Source: Chrysoperla carnea (Eukaryota > Arthropoda > Insecta > Neuroptera > Chrysopidae). From it: 64,000 nucleotides of DNA. Position numbers and translations under genes: made by a program. The DNA lies in contig NC_058337.1 in the NCBI RefSeq assembly GCF_905475395.1, positions 83,446,368 to 83,510,367 of the forward strand, read 5' to 3'. Positions within the stretch are counted from its first letter, which is position 1, and the number at the start of each line of letters is the position of its first letter. Positions 13,078-24,910 of this stretch are shown here, one piece after another. The notes beneath the pieces were generated by a model. That model saw nothing but the letters and a program-made list of their open reading frames with translations. It was not told the DNA's origin and did not search any database.

Positions 13078-13712
13078 CAGGATGGGCAGCGAAGTGTGTG
13101 ATTTTGAAAACGCTGTAAAACAAAAATGACTCAATTATTCCAAATTGTTTTTTTTCCACTCAGGATGTGAATGGAGATGATGATGCGTTGAAGAAAAATA
13201 TCTAAATTAATTTCTTTAGTAAATTAGAAATTGTATTTTAACTTTTTAACAAAATAAAACAAATTAAATAAGTTATAAATTGGTCGCATCTTGGAGCTTT
13301 CTACGTTCTCTTCTAATTTTACCTGAAAAGGAGGGTGTCAGGAAATAGAGCACCTGTACTGGGGCAACCAACCACCAACAGTTGAAGCACTAAAAGAACG
13401 GATCTGACAATGAGGGGTTCAATTATCCAGCGAAATGTGATGATTAAACTTCTACGCAATACTCTGTACGACGTCATCTAACAAAAAGAAATTGTTTTAA
13501 TTTAGAAAAATAATTTTTATTCAATAGATGTGTGAACAAATTGTAATTATATTTGAAATTATAACTGCCAACTACGTATGAAAGTTCTTGCAAGTTAACG
13601 TATACTTTACAGACAACTTGCTTTCTATTACCTACTTCACCATTTCCAATTTCTGAAATGCAACACTCTGCCAAACTTATAACTTTTTAACATAATCTTC
13701 TGAAACACCCTG
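13078..13712 (+). mobile_element. Tc1/mariner-type transposon remnant
   Basis: The block is flanked by TA on both sides (13076-13077, 13713-13714). It begins CAGGATGGGCAG and ends with the complement of CAGGGTGTTTCAG, so the ends pair only over the first few bases. About 270 bases in, the + strand reads WGNQPPTVEALKERI (about 13353-13400), resembling the C-terminal part of mariner-like transposases (LWG...P.T.EELK.RI), and then hits stops. At 635 bp it is about half the usual length and internally deleted. Family assignment rests on a short match. Confidence 0.45.
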
Positions 13713-13714
13713 TA

Positions 13715-15819
13715 AATTATTTTTCTGATTGTGTAATGAAGGTTTAAAAATATGGAGTTTATTAACTATCGATTTTTTTAAAAATTATTTTTCTAAAATT
13801 TACTTTCAAAATGACGCATTTTTCTTTGATAACATAATATTTTAATAGTTAAATGAATTATAATATGTCAATTTGTTACAACCACTGTGCTTAAGGAAAA
13901 ATTAATTAGTATGAAGTAAAGAGACATTGTATACAGCATAATCTGATATTTATTTCTCAAATAGACCTATTATAATTAACAGTTTTTAGATATATAAAAT
14001 TGCATTATGCGTGGAGATCTGAATGCGTGGATAAAACACAAGCCTTCATTCATCTTTTATTTAATTTCTATAAAATATCTATTAGTCTATCTAATATTCT
14101 AAAAAAATGTAAAATACTTAAATTGATATGGGATGAAGATATGATGGAGGACATTTTAAATTCAAGATATAAAAACGAGCAATTTATATTTGAAGTAATA
14201 TATCTTGCGTGTCTGCCGTCCTAAACTTTAATAATTTCAACTTTCAAAGTGTTGGCCAACGAACACTTATTTTTGTTTAGCACATTTAAATGTATTTAAA
14301 GAAATTAATGATATGATTTCTTAAAATTTCTGAGAACCATTTCTTAAAAACTTTTATATGCATCGTTTTTCCAATTGATCTACCACATGTTAAATATTTA
14401 AAACATATAGGCTAAATTAGTTACAGTAAAATATAACAAGTTGTCTACCATAGATATTTATATTTGACACAATGAATAATTCTTCGTTTTAGTTCTGTAT
14501 ATGAAATAAAGAAAATAAAGAAATCGCGAAAAATTTTGATCCGATCATCGAAAATATCCATTTTTACAATCTCGGATACCATTTTGACTAGCTTCTCAAT
14601 GTTATCTGTATTCAGATTTTTATCTCACATAGCTTATACATACAACGGAAAATAAAAAACTTTCAAATAATTCTGGTACAACTTTAGCCGATGTCTATAC
14701 AGTCAGACCTGTAAAAAGACGGGGGATCAATTTTGGAAAATTTGGATTTTGGATTTAATCAGTTTTTGGATCAGCACGTGTTATTTCTTATATATACATT
14801 GCAGGCACATAATGAAGTGAAACAAATGATTCTACCTACTTTAGAAATCACATTTTTTTAATAAAAAAATGTCCAATCTACATGTTTATTAAAAAAATGT
14901 GAACTTTAGATATTATATTTAAAGATTCTACCCCGTGCATTAGATTTTTTTTAAATACCTAAGACTAGCTTAAAATATTAAAAATATTATTTGAATTTAC
15001 ATATTTTACATGGAGAATTGTTTAAACATTTTTACTGGAAATGTACATTTTTCAGATTTTACTACGCCCTAGGACAAAAATTGATTTTAAATCTACATCC
15101 TAAAAATTGTGATAGCTTAATTATTATTTCATTGTAATGTATAGGCGATTTAAAAGTATAAAATTATTTTTAAGTGTAATGTAAAATTTAATGTAACCAT
15201 ACCTTTAGTGGGTTCTTATAATAGAAATATTGCTAACAGCTTTATTTAACGTATTGATTGCTAATAGCTTTTGATAAAATTAACTTCTTCTTAGATCTTC
15301 GTTCATCAGTATTGATGAGATTATTCTCAACCAGAGCATTTTTGTAATTTCTTTGTTTTGTATTAATTGTTTAGTCGTGTTAATTAATTAAGCGGATTAA
15401 TTTTGCATAAATGGGTATGGAATTGGGTGGGTTTGGCACGTAATGCAATTAAAAACTTTTTTTATAAAGTTAAACCAGTTTTTATTTAAATATCATTTAA
15501 ACAATGTGCTTATCGATTGTGTAAATTTAATTATAAATAATTAATTTAATTTAGTTATTAAAATGAAATAAAAATCCTCCTTAAGCTAGCTACTGGAATT
15601 TATTCATTCAATTATGAAAACTGGTATATCGTGGTCATTCATTCATGACAAAAAATTGATTTTATGAAAATGTATTCATATGTGAAATAGATATCGAAAA
15701 TTTATGATATCGTAAAGTTTAAATTACAAAGTGCGTATATTTGCTTAAAGGGACATATCGGCTTGTTGAGTAGAAAAAAATGAAAACTTTTAGTTAAAAT
15801 TAAAAAAATATATATAATA
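13715..15819. other. Non-coding, AT-rich intergenic stretch
   Basis: No gene recognised. The open frame at 14000-14224 has no splice context, signal or known motif. Confidence 0.5.
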
Positions 15820-16470
15820 CTAGCTTTTACCCACTGCTTCGCCCGCATTTTTGTCATTAAGTAATTGGCAAAGATCATTAAAAAGTAAATAATATAACAT
15901 GAAGCAAACAGGGTGAAGGAGATACAAAAAATGGACAACTGTTCAACCAAGGTTATCAGACATATTTCTTACAAAAAATTAATTTGTTTTGAAACATATT
16001 AATTATTGCTTAAAAACATGGAAATAAATAAAGAGAAAATAGGATTAACACTAACCGTTTAACAAACAATTATTTTTTTTGGTTATATTATGTAAAAATG
16101 ATTCTTTCTTTTAAATTAATTGTTTCAATGAATATGCCATAATCAAAAGTACACTTCTTCGATTGTTTTACACAGGTAAAAGTATATGCATTAAATTATC
16201 AGTTTCAATTTTTTTGTAAACACAAGAAGTATATCTGATAATCTTGGTGGAGCAGATGTCCATAAATTGTATCTCCTTCACCCTGTTTTATGAAATGACA
16301 AAACAATAATTATTTTATTTAAAATATACCTATAAAAATTATTGCGCATGTATTTCTGATGTATGAGCAATATTATTGTCAAGTTTCATTCAAATCCATT
16401 CAGTAGTTTTTGTATGAAAGCGTAACAAACAAACAAACATCCTTACTTTCAGATTTATAATATATAGGGA
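15820..16470 (-). mobile_element. Non-autonomous Helitron, interrupted by a MITE
   Basis: Read on the - strand, the element starts at 16470 with TCCCTATATATTATAAATC, preceded by A. It ends at 15820 with a GC-rich subterminal stretch and CTAG followed by T. That is the Helitron pattern A/TC...CTAG/T, without target duplication. The subterminal 5' region has the insect Helitron motif reading ATGAAAGCGTAACAAACAAA on the + strand. No Rep or helicase coding remains. An unrelated inverted-repeat element at 15906-16288 splits it, leaving about 270 bp of Helitron. Confidence 0.7.
15906..16288. mobile_element. MITE inserted in the Helitron
   Basis: The ends are inverted repeats: AAACAGGGTGAAGGAGATAC at the left and its complement at the right. 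The similarity continues for about 60 bases (ATGGACAACTGTTCAACCAAGGTTATCAGA against ATGGACATCTGCTCCACCAAGATTATCAGA; each shown in shorter matching blocks in the sequence). No coding capacity. The superfamily is uncertain and the target duplication is not clear. Confidence 0.7.
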
Positions 16471-19400
16471 TGTAATAAATACAATCTTTTTTATTATTCA
16501 ACTAAAACAAAATCGATAAACTTGAGAACCAATTATCAGGGCAATATCATATACACGAATAACTTAAAAGCATGTTTTTTGTTCAAGTGATTCTAGTGTC
16601 CGACAAATTCCCTGCTGCGTCCGACAAATTCCCTGCACTCACGAAGTTTCGAGTATGTATTTATCATTTAAAAAACCCGTGGTGTCCTACGGTCTACAAT
16701 TTTTATTAGTTTTTTTATTTTAACTTTTCCATGTACACTTATTAAAAATTTTTAAAGGTTTTGTCCAAATAAAGGGTAGTTCGTTTCCTTACAAAAACTT
16801 TTACTATCTCAAGGCAGGGAGAGTATACTTCACTTATAGGAATAGTTAACTCTGACTAGTACATGTTTATCAAATTTTAACACATTTTGGTTTAAATAAA
16901 CTTTTAGTGCAAAGACCAATAACAATCGACTTTACCAAGAAAAAGTCAACTTTTATTGCAAGATCAACTTTTCCTGTTACACATATGCTAATGCACAAGT
17001 ACTAAGATATGCGCAACTTAGTACCAACACATCAGTACAGGTACCAAGACACGCGTGAAGCCGCGGGTAGTAGTATGATTATAAGTGTATACTATTATAA
17101 ATTAAATGATAAAATTAACTTTTAGTAAATTGAAGGTGTGTCCCTGCAATGTTTTCAAATAACACATTAAATCATTATATCATAACAGCGGTCATTCATT
17201 ACATGTCTATTACAGCATAATATTATTTATTATGGAATGTATATTTATTTAAGAATAAAGTTATTATTATTAATAAAATTGACCATGAAATTAAAAACAT
17301 TTTACTTAAGTATAATCACATGACAAACATTTCTTAAATTAATCGAATTAAATTGTTTTTACAATTAATTACCAAATATAGTAAAAAATTTATTTTATGT
17401 TTAATTTTGGACTGAATACTTCATATTATGGCTTCTTATAGTAGGTATGATTCCTTGTTAAGAAAAACAGCATACTCTTACTTATATAGAAGATATCACT
17501 TTGAATTGCAGACCATTTATTTAAATAAAAAAATTTCTTATTTATATTATAAGTAAAGATAAAGATTTTATTTAAAAATGTTCATAAATTAGTTTGGGTA
17601 AGGTTAGAGAGGCTGTCCTGGGGTGGGACACACTCAGACTATAGGGTCCTTCATAAAGTAACCTCTGTGAAATATGCATACGACTTTACAAAAATAAAAT
17701 TTACAAAAATTTTAGACATTTCAAATTACCCGGAAATCATCACAATTGTTTTAAATCCAACTCAATGTATTTAGGGCTTCTAATGGGTCAATCGATAAAG
17801 ATATTTAGGAATTACATGAGATATATATTATTATTATAAAGATAATAGGTTGTTTCAAAGAGCTGTCCGTAAATCTAGATAAATATGGCGGGAGCGCAAA
17901 TAAATACATTTGAATAATAATATGTAATGTTATATATTAAGTACATGCGTTTCCAACATTTATTTTATGGGTTTTAATTTTTTTGAGCGGAACTCTCAAA
18001 AGCCATTTGTATAGTGAACCGAATTGTGAATCTAAAACATCGATATCCACTTGAACAAAGACAAAAAATTTCATCAAAATCGGTCCATCCGTTTATGAAG
18101 AGTTCAATTACAAACACACGCGATGACGGTGACGATGACGATTACACGAGTTTCATGATTTTTATTCACCCAAAAGTCGTCAACGTGCCAAAAGAAATTT
18201 TCACTTCAAAAAATTTTAATGCTTTTTTATTGTACTTTATTCAAAAAGTACGCATATTGTGTGATAAAAGCGCCACAAAATATAATTGAATTTTTGAACG
18301 GAAAAATGACCCGAGTAAAATATACCCGGTTTTATAAGTGCATTGAAAGCAAAAAAAAAAAACTTTTGTTTACGTTTTCTAAAGTTTTTTTATTTTTAAA
18401 GAAAAATCAATGTATTTTTATATTTTTCTGAATAAAATTAAATTTATTGCTTTTTCCGCCAATACCACTTCTTAGCTATATCCACAGCCCCTAATTATTA
18501 AAATTTTCAATTCTTCCTTTCAAAATCTTCGCACACTTGTAGATAGAATACCATGGAATCAGCCTAGTTATTATAAAAGCTAAATAAAATTTTTAGCTCC
18601 GCCACTAACATGTTCATAACAACACTAACATATCAAACTGATTAATTTGATAATAGATAAGCAAAAAATTAACATAAACTAATTGATATTGAATTACTGT
18701 ACCCACACGATTATGAAATACTTTCACTTTAAACTTTAAGTCACATAACCATTATAAAATACAACATGACAATATAGATTAATTAGCACCAAATGCATGT
18801 AGATAATCTATTAAAAATGAAATTCTAAAAGATACGTGGAGTGCCTATAGATTTCGTCATACATATGGCTGACTATGAGTAAAGTCAAAGGTAATACTTG
18901 TTAACCACAAAAATTTAAATAAATTTCACTCACCTTATTAATATTCAAAATTCTATCACAATCTCATAGCATAATAATTAGGACTTATCTATTATTATTT
19001 CAACTAATAATATAATCTATGTTCATTATAAAAAAACAGATTTGTTTAGTTTGATTGTAAAAGTATAATGAAGTTAAAAATTTTATTTATTATAGAAACT
19101 AAACGTGATCATTTTTAATTTGTAATCAAAACGCAAGACAGCAGGCTGAGTAGGCAAGAGCTTATAGCGCTCAAGGCTCAAAACAAATTTGTTTGTCTTA
19201 TGGAAATGAAAAAAAAAGAACGTTACTATATACACGGAGAAAAGTCTCGAAAATTTAACAAAACTTACCATATCTGTATATGAAAAAATAAATAAACGCT
19301 TTGTAAAGCATACCTTACATTTATCCAAACTTGGATATTGCACTTCGCATGGCTCTATGTAAATACACCAGCAACAAATTGTTCGAGTGAGAGCTTTTCT

Positions 19401-20338
19401 TGTTTAAAGCATTTGAAAAACTGTCTACGATTTACTTAAAAGAAAAGAAAAGAAAAGCTAAACGCAGCACTTTTATACAGAGTCAGAAATCAATTCATTG
19501 CCATCATAAAACAGATTATTAACAGATAATTTAATATCGATATTATTTATATGGTTTTTAAACTGTAAGTGGAATGAAAAATACTAAACAATTTTAATCG
19601 TATGTTCATATTCTTTTGTGTAGGCTGTGTTCATTTAGTGTTTTAAATGTGTTTAAGTTTTAAGGCATATTTTACCCCACCTTATGAGTTGTACATATTT
19701 TTGCTTCTCTTAGCTCTAAAATATACCCTAAGACTATTTCTTCAATACAGTATACCTTCCAATATTTCAATTCTGTAATTCATCAATATTTTGATATCAC
19801 TGTACTTGTACATAAAATATTTCTTTGATTAAGAACAATCATCTCTAAAAACAATTGAAATGTATTTTATATGTCTTATTAGTTACATTTTTTGAGAATT
19901 AACCTCATTAGATGATTTTAAAAAATGTATATATAATATTGAGAGACTGCTGTGCCTTGAATTACAAAAAAAATATTTTTAAATATCACAATAAAGTGCG
20001 CTTTTCCCTAGAGCAAAATTATTTCCGAACACAACGTGTTTTTTGATCATTTAAATATTGAACACCTATCGATAAAAACTACACTTTTATTTTATTAATA
20101 TGTACCTAATCCGTAGTACCAGACATGGGTGTCACCAAGTAAGGGAGCAGAGAGCATATTGAAGAAATATTTATAAATAAATGTAATCTTTCTCAAAAAA
20201 TTATTAAGGTTGCTTTAACTAAATCCCAAAGAATCAGCAATAATGAACTAAGCAAAATTTGTCATTTATAAGTCTGTCGTATAAAGTCACGTGTGTTTTT
20301 CTATATAATTCATATTCTGTATCTTTTAGGTTGCTCAC
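16471..20338. other. Gene-poor stretch with minor repeats
   Basis: No supported gene. GTCCGACAAATTCCCTGC is duplicated in tandem near 16598-16635. A dispersed-repeat piece lies at 17594-17652, and a fragment with the Helitron-like motif AAAATCGGTCCATCCGTTT lies near 18077. A GAAAA-type microsatellite occurs at about 19437-19457. Confidence 0.45.
17594..17652 (+). repeat. Dispersed repeat, GGTTAG...GGACACACT family
   Basis: GGTAAGGTTAGAG, then GGGACACACTCAGACTATAGGGTCC. A related copy lies at 37389-37450 (GGACACACTTAGGCTATAGAGCCC). The class is unknown; such blocks often carry a short GGTTAG run. Confidence 0.5.
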
Positions 20339-20467
20339 CTCTGACGGCGCTTATGGTACAAGTTATGGACCATGGGTCACTCTCGAATGTATCTGGAATT
20401 TCTCCCGTCCATTGTAGTTGGGGATTCCATTCAAATATTACGTAACGATCAATTAAAGATTCAACTA
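20339..20467. other. Exon-like island of unknown origin
   Basis: A block of about 125 bases is clearly richer in G and C than its surroundings and is open in several frames. On the - strand it reads RYVIFEWNPQLQWTGEIP... and ends exactly at a strong donor (AGAG/GTGAGC, donor at 20338). On the + strand a pyrimidine-rich acceptor (TATCTTTTAG, ending about 20329) leads into a frame that closes with a stop near 20444. Either reading could be an exon; I recognise neither product. It could also be part of a repeat. Confidence 0.3.
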
Positions 20468-21039
20468 CTTATTTCATAGACTCCGGCGCAGGAAAATCTG
20501 TCTTTTCAAACTGTTCTTTCTCAACGTTTTATGCTATATTTAAAACTGAAAATATGGCATAACCAATAATTCAAAAATAAACAGTATTTGGGTAGAATGT
20601 GATTTAAATGGATAGTAAGAGTGAAATTTCCTCTTTGCACTTAAAAATTTCATTTCTATTTTACTTGAAAAAAAGCTAATGCATAACCAATGCCTGCTTA
20701 TTTTATAGTAAATAAACTTTGCCTTCAAATAGTTGCTGATTCATAAGAAGCAATATCTTTGACGAAGGTACAACCCTTTACTCTACAATATGTACACTCT
20801 TTTAAGACCTTGCATTGATTTACACAATATAATAATCAAAAAAGATTTCAAAATAATGATACACATTTACAAAATATTTATCATTATTATTTATTATTAA
20901 ATTTATATTAGACGTTCATTAAAAATTAAATAGATAATTATTTATAAAAATAGGTAATTTATTTAAATTTGGTACAATTAGTAAGCAAGAATTAGGTAAG
21001 ATTTTATGGGCATTTGCATTAAAAAATGAATTTCTTAGC

Positions 21040-21547
21040 TTAAGGTAGTACCAACATGAAATCACTTTTCGACAGATTTGGCCGAATTTTTTTTCTCGGG
21101 TTTATAATAGCTTTATTTATGAATTCCTAAAATTTCATAATTTTTGACCGTTTAGATCGCGAGATATTTAAAGACAAAGTTCGCGATTTTGAGGGTCATG
21201 TCCCATTTAAATCATGTAAAATGTCCGGTCTCTCCAACTATTTTTTATGATATTATTATATATTGAAGAAAAAGTAGAAAAAAATGTTTATACAATAAAA
21301 TTCTAAAAAAAAAATTTAGAAATTAATTTTCACTTTCGAGATATTAATTTTGACGTAAATTGATCGAAATTGGGACGTTGGCATAATTATTTCCCATTTT
21401 AAACGGTCAAAATTTCTGAAACTTTGGGAATTAATAGTAAGCATTATTAAATTCTTAAATTTAATTTTTCGTTAAATTCTGTCGAAAAAAAAATTGTACC
21501 ATTGCTTTAACATAGAAACTGCAAATACCATGCTGGTACTACCTTAA
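21040..21547. mobile_element. MITE with TTAA termini and long inverted repeats
   Basis: The element begins TTAAGGTAGTACCA (21040) and ends with the complement TGGTACTACCTTAA (21547). The arms keep pairing inward: GAATTCCTAAAATTTCAT with TTTTTGACCGTTTA on the left, and their complements near 21395-21435. There is no coding frame. TTAA at both ends suggests a TTAA-targeting superfamily such as piggyBac or Kolobok; that is inference. Confidence 0.65.
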
Positions 21548-21602
21548 TTAGATATAGGTTATCTTATTTCACTATTAGGCTCTTGATTAAAAAACAATAC
21601 AC

Positions 21603-23371
21603 TTAAGGTAGTGCGAGTGCTAAAGCAAGTTTAGACTAGTAGTTGAAGTTATTTGTACCTTATTTTCAACTTTATTGATGAATTTTATTATAACTTAATG
21701 AATGTAGACGAAAAATAAGAATAAAATTTTTCGATATCTGCCTTGGTTTTCGAAATATCAAAAGCTAAATAATTAAACAAAACTTTCCATATTCGATATT
21801 TTGAAAATTACTACAGATATTGAAAAATTGTATTCTGACATTTCGTCTCATATTGTCAATTGATAACATAATTCACCATCAAAATTGAATATTTATATTT
21901 TTATTAATTAGTATCCCCACTACCTTAATTAGTCGGACACAACGGGTTTTTTTTTGTTTTCAATAATTTATTAGGGTTTTTTGTTTTCAATTATTAATTA
22001 AGACTTGTTTTGGAGAACCGATTTGTTTTGGAGAAATCTGCGAACACATAAAATCCATCTACCGTTTTACCATAACCAATGTTAAATATGCCTACTTTTG
22101 AAGTCATTTATTTATTTAAATAATCGGGCAACTCGCCCTAAAATTTTCGGAATTGATCTAGACTTAGCCCGACTCCATAAAAAAAAAATCAAGTGTTTTA
22201 TCCAAAATTTCCCTGCCGCTCGTGCATCCTTAACAAAATTATTTTCCAATTAAGCTCCCAATATTAACTATCAAAATAAGCATTCGTTGTGTTCCAAAAC
22301 CAAATTTCAAAACACACAGCCTAATCTATTAAGTACTCCATTTTTGCATCGGATGAGGAAAACATAATAGAAAGAAAATTTTATTTTTTTAGTGTAAATA
22401 AATTACCATGAATAGTTTGACAACCTGCTTGTCCGCGTGTTCACACGATAAATAAAGTAATACCGGATCTTATTCACCTATCCAGGATATCCTAGTCTAT
22501 TCTCTAATATAATATAAAATAGCCTTGACCAATCTTTTATTATATTATAATTAAAAAAGGTATGCTTTAAATGTATGCTTTATGCATAACCCATGAGACA
22601 TATTTATTCGCGCTCATATATATATAGAGCAACCTTGAAATTCTGATACATATTATGTTAAATAATATGTAATTGGACTTTCGAATAGACATGTTATGCA
22701 ATTCTTTATTAAAAAGCAGTAAATTTTATTGGAAAATATTTTCCCGTAAGATAATATTTCATTATTTTGTTCATTTAAGGATGTACGAGCGCCAGGGCAA
22801 TTTTGGATATGAAGTTGGGCTAAGTCTAAATTAATTCAGAAAATTTTACTTCTAATTTAAATAAATAAATGACTTCAAAAGTAGGCTTAACTTAACATTG
22901 GTTTTATTGTAAAACGGTAGACGGATTATATGTTTTCATAGATTTCTTCAAAGCCGGTCAGTGGAAATTAAAAAAAACTATTTAAAAATTACAGTTTATT
23001 ATTGGAAAAAAATCCTGTTTTGTCCGACTAATTAAGGATTTATGAGCACGGTAGTTGGGACACAAATTTAAAAATATATATTTTTTCAATTTTGATGGTG
23101 AATTATGTATAAACTTGACAGTATAAGACGAAAAGTAAGAATACAACTTTTCGATGTCAGAATTATTTTTCAAAATATCGAAAATTGAAAATTTTGGTTA
23201 ATTATTTAGCTTTCGATATTTGTAAAACCAAGGCAGATATCGAAAAATTTTATTCTTATTTTTCGTATATATTCATGAAGTTAGAACAATATTCATTATC
23301 AAAGTTGAAAATAAGGTACAAATAATTTCAAACACAAGTCTAAACTTGCCTTGGCGCTTGAGCTACATTAA
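21603..23371. mobile_element. Large nested palindrome built from TTAA-ended MITE units
   Basis: The left arm (21603-22233) and right arm (22775-23371) are imperfect inverted copies around a 541-base spacer. Each arm starts and ends with a TTAAGG-type terminus (TTAAGGTAGTGCGAGTGC at 21603, complement of TTAAGGATGCACGAGCG at 22233, TTAAGGATGTACGAGCGCC at 22775). A further TTAA boundary lies inside each arm (21925-21928 and about 23033). The outer block 21603-21928 is itself a foldback: its halves share the GACGAAA...ATTTTTCGATATCTG region in inverted order. No coding capacity was found. Confidence 0.7.
22234..22774. other. Spacer between the palindrome arms
   Basis: AT-rich sequence of 541 bases with no gene or inverted-repeat partner recognised. 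Confidence 0.5.
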
Positions 23372-24906
23372 TAACTTTTAAAGATCACTACTTGGTCTGA
23401 ATGCCATTGTGAACAGATACCGCCTCATGACATAACGCGCTGTTCGAATTTTCTAAAACATTTGCTTTTTCAAATAAATCAAATTTGGCATGATCATTTT
23501 GATATTGAGATAAAATTATTTTTCATTAAACCCAAACTTACAGAAAAAAATTAAAATTAAGAAATATATTATCTTTTTAAGATGCTTTTATTAGTTTGAG
23601 CTGTATGTATGTATATGAATGCAGCGAAATCTTTCAGCGAAGTTTTCCCCAACTTTTTGTACCAACTCGTATCAAGGACCAATGACAATACAATAATATT
23701 AACTGTATTGTATAATTAGAGTCGTAGGTTACTCGATATCTGTTAATTGAACTAATTTTAAGAATAAATGTAGGTAGGTAGAACTTCCACGTTTTGAATT
23801 TTACATTTGGGTTAAATTTTTATTTTTTAATATTATACTGCGTGTTTAACTTCTGTGTTTTCTATTTTGGTGCAATAAAGCATGCATATTTTACATAATT
23901 TTACACTTAAGTAATCAACAACGAATACCAAAAATGTTTTCAATTAATTGTTCAATTTTAATTTCTGTTATCCAATTTATCGAATTATGTAGAGCTGAGT
24001 TTCTTCATAGATGTATTCTCTAGCCAAATTTTTTTTATGCAGGAGAAAGAAAAGTATGCGTTAACTTGATACAGTGATTGTTTGAAAAAATTTGAAGAAA
24101 AAAATTGTGTAAAATGACCATTTGTGAATAAATAATGCATTCTAGAAAAATGGTAATGGGTTAAAACGACTTTAGTTTGAAAATTTTTTTTAAAGCTCTT
24201 GATACTAAGGAAAAGATTTTTGAGATGTTCCAACCTCCGGGAGAATTATTTACCATCGTAATCAGCCTGCGATTTCCTTTAAGTTTGCATATTTTACCTA
24301 AAGTTAAGTGTCTCTGTAGTGAGAATTCTTGACCTGAAGTGATAAAAAAAAAATTTAGTCATCATGCCGATTCTTTCAATATTTTTATTACATCAAATAA
24401 AAAAACAGTCGAATGGAGACCTGTAAAAAAAGTCGTGGTTGACATTTTCAAGATATTTTGTTCGCCACATAAGTAAAAATCCTTAAATGAAATCATTATT
24501 TACTTTGGTCTGATTAGTTTTTCAAATTTAAAAAATACCTTATGTCAGGGATTGCGAACCAATGGTACTCCATTAATGACATACGACTACAATTTCAATT
24601 TTTTTTTTTTTTTGTACTAAGTTTAATGTTTTGAGTTGATAGTATGTGTTATTTAGTATTTTTATTTTTCCAATAATCAAGAAATCAAAATTATTTGACG
24701 GAGTGTCTATGGCCTCATTAAACTTTTCTTGGAAAAAATGGCACTTTGATACATAAAAGTTCGCCACCCCTGCCTCATGTAGTCTGACGTCTTTCATGAA
24801 GGATTTAAAATAAAAATAAAACATTCGTTTTAAATTAATTTAGTTAAATAAATATGTACAAAAACTTTTTAATAACTATAATAAAAACATATAAAAATTA
24901 AAAAAT
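23372..24906. other. Non-coding, AT-rich intergenic stretch
   Basis: No supported gene. A segment at about 23575-23705 is similar to about 27775-27875 (AAGATGCTTTTATTAG... and CAATGACAATACAATAAT), so both are probably fragments of one dispersed repeat. Confidence 0.45.
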
Positions 24907-24910
24907 TTAT

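Noticed and set aside
13474-13674. 66-aa open frame on the - strand
   Set aside because: It lies inside the mariner remnant, has no motif, and arises from the AT-rich terminus.
14000-14224. 74-aa open frame
   Set aside because: No promoter, splice or homology support; length is unremarkable at this base composition.
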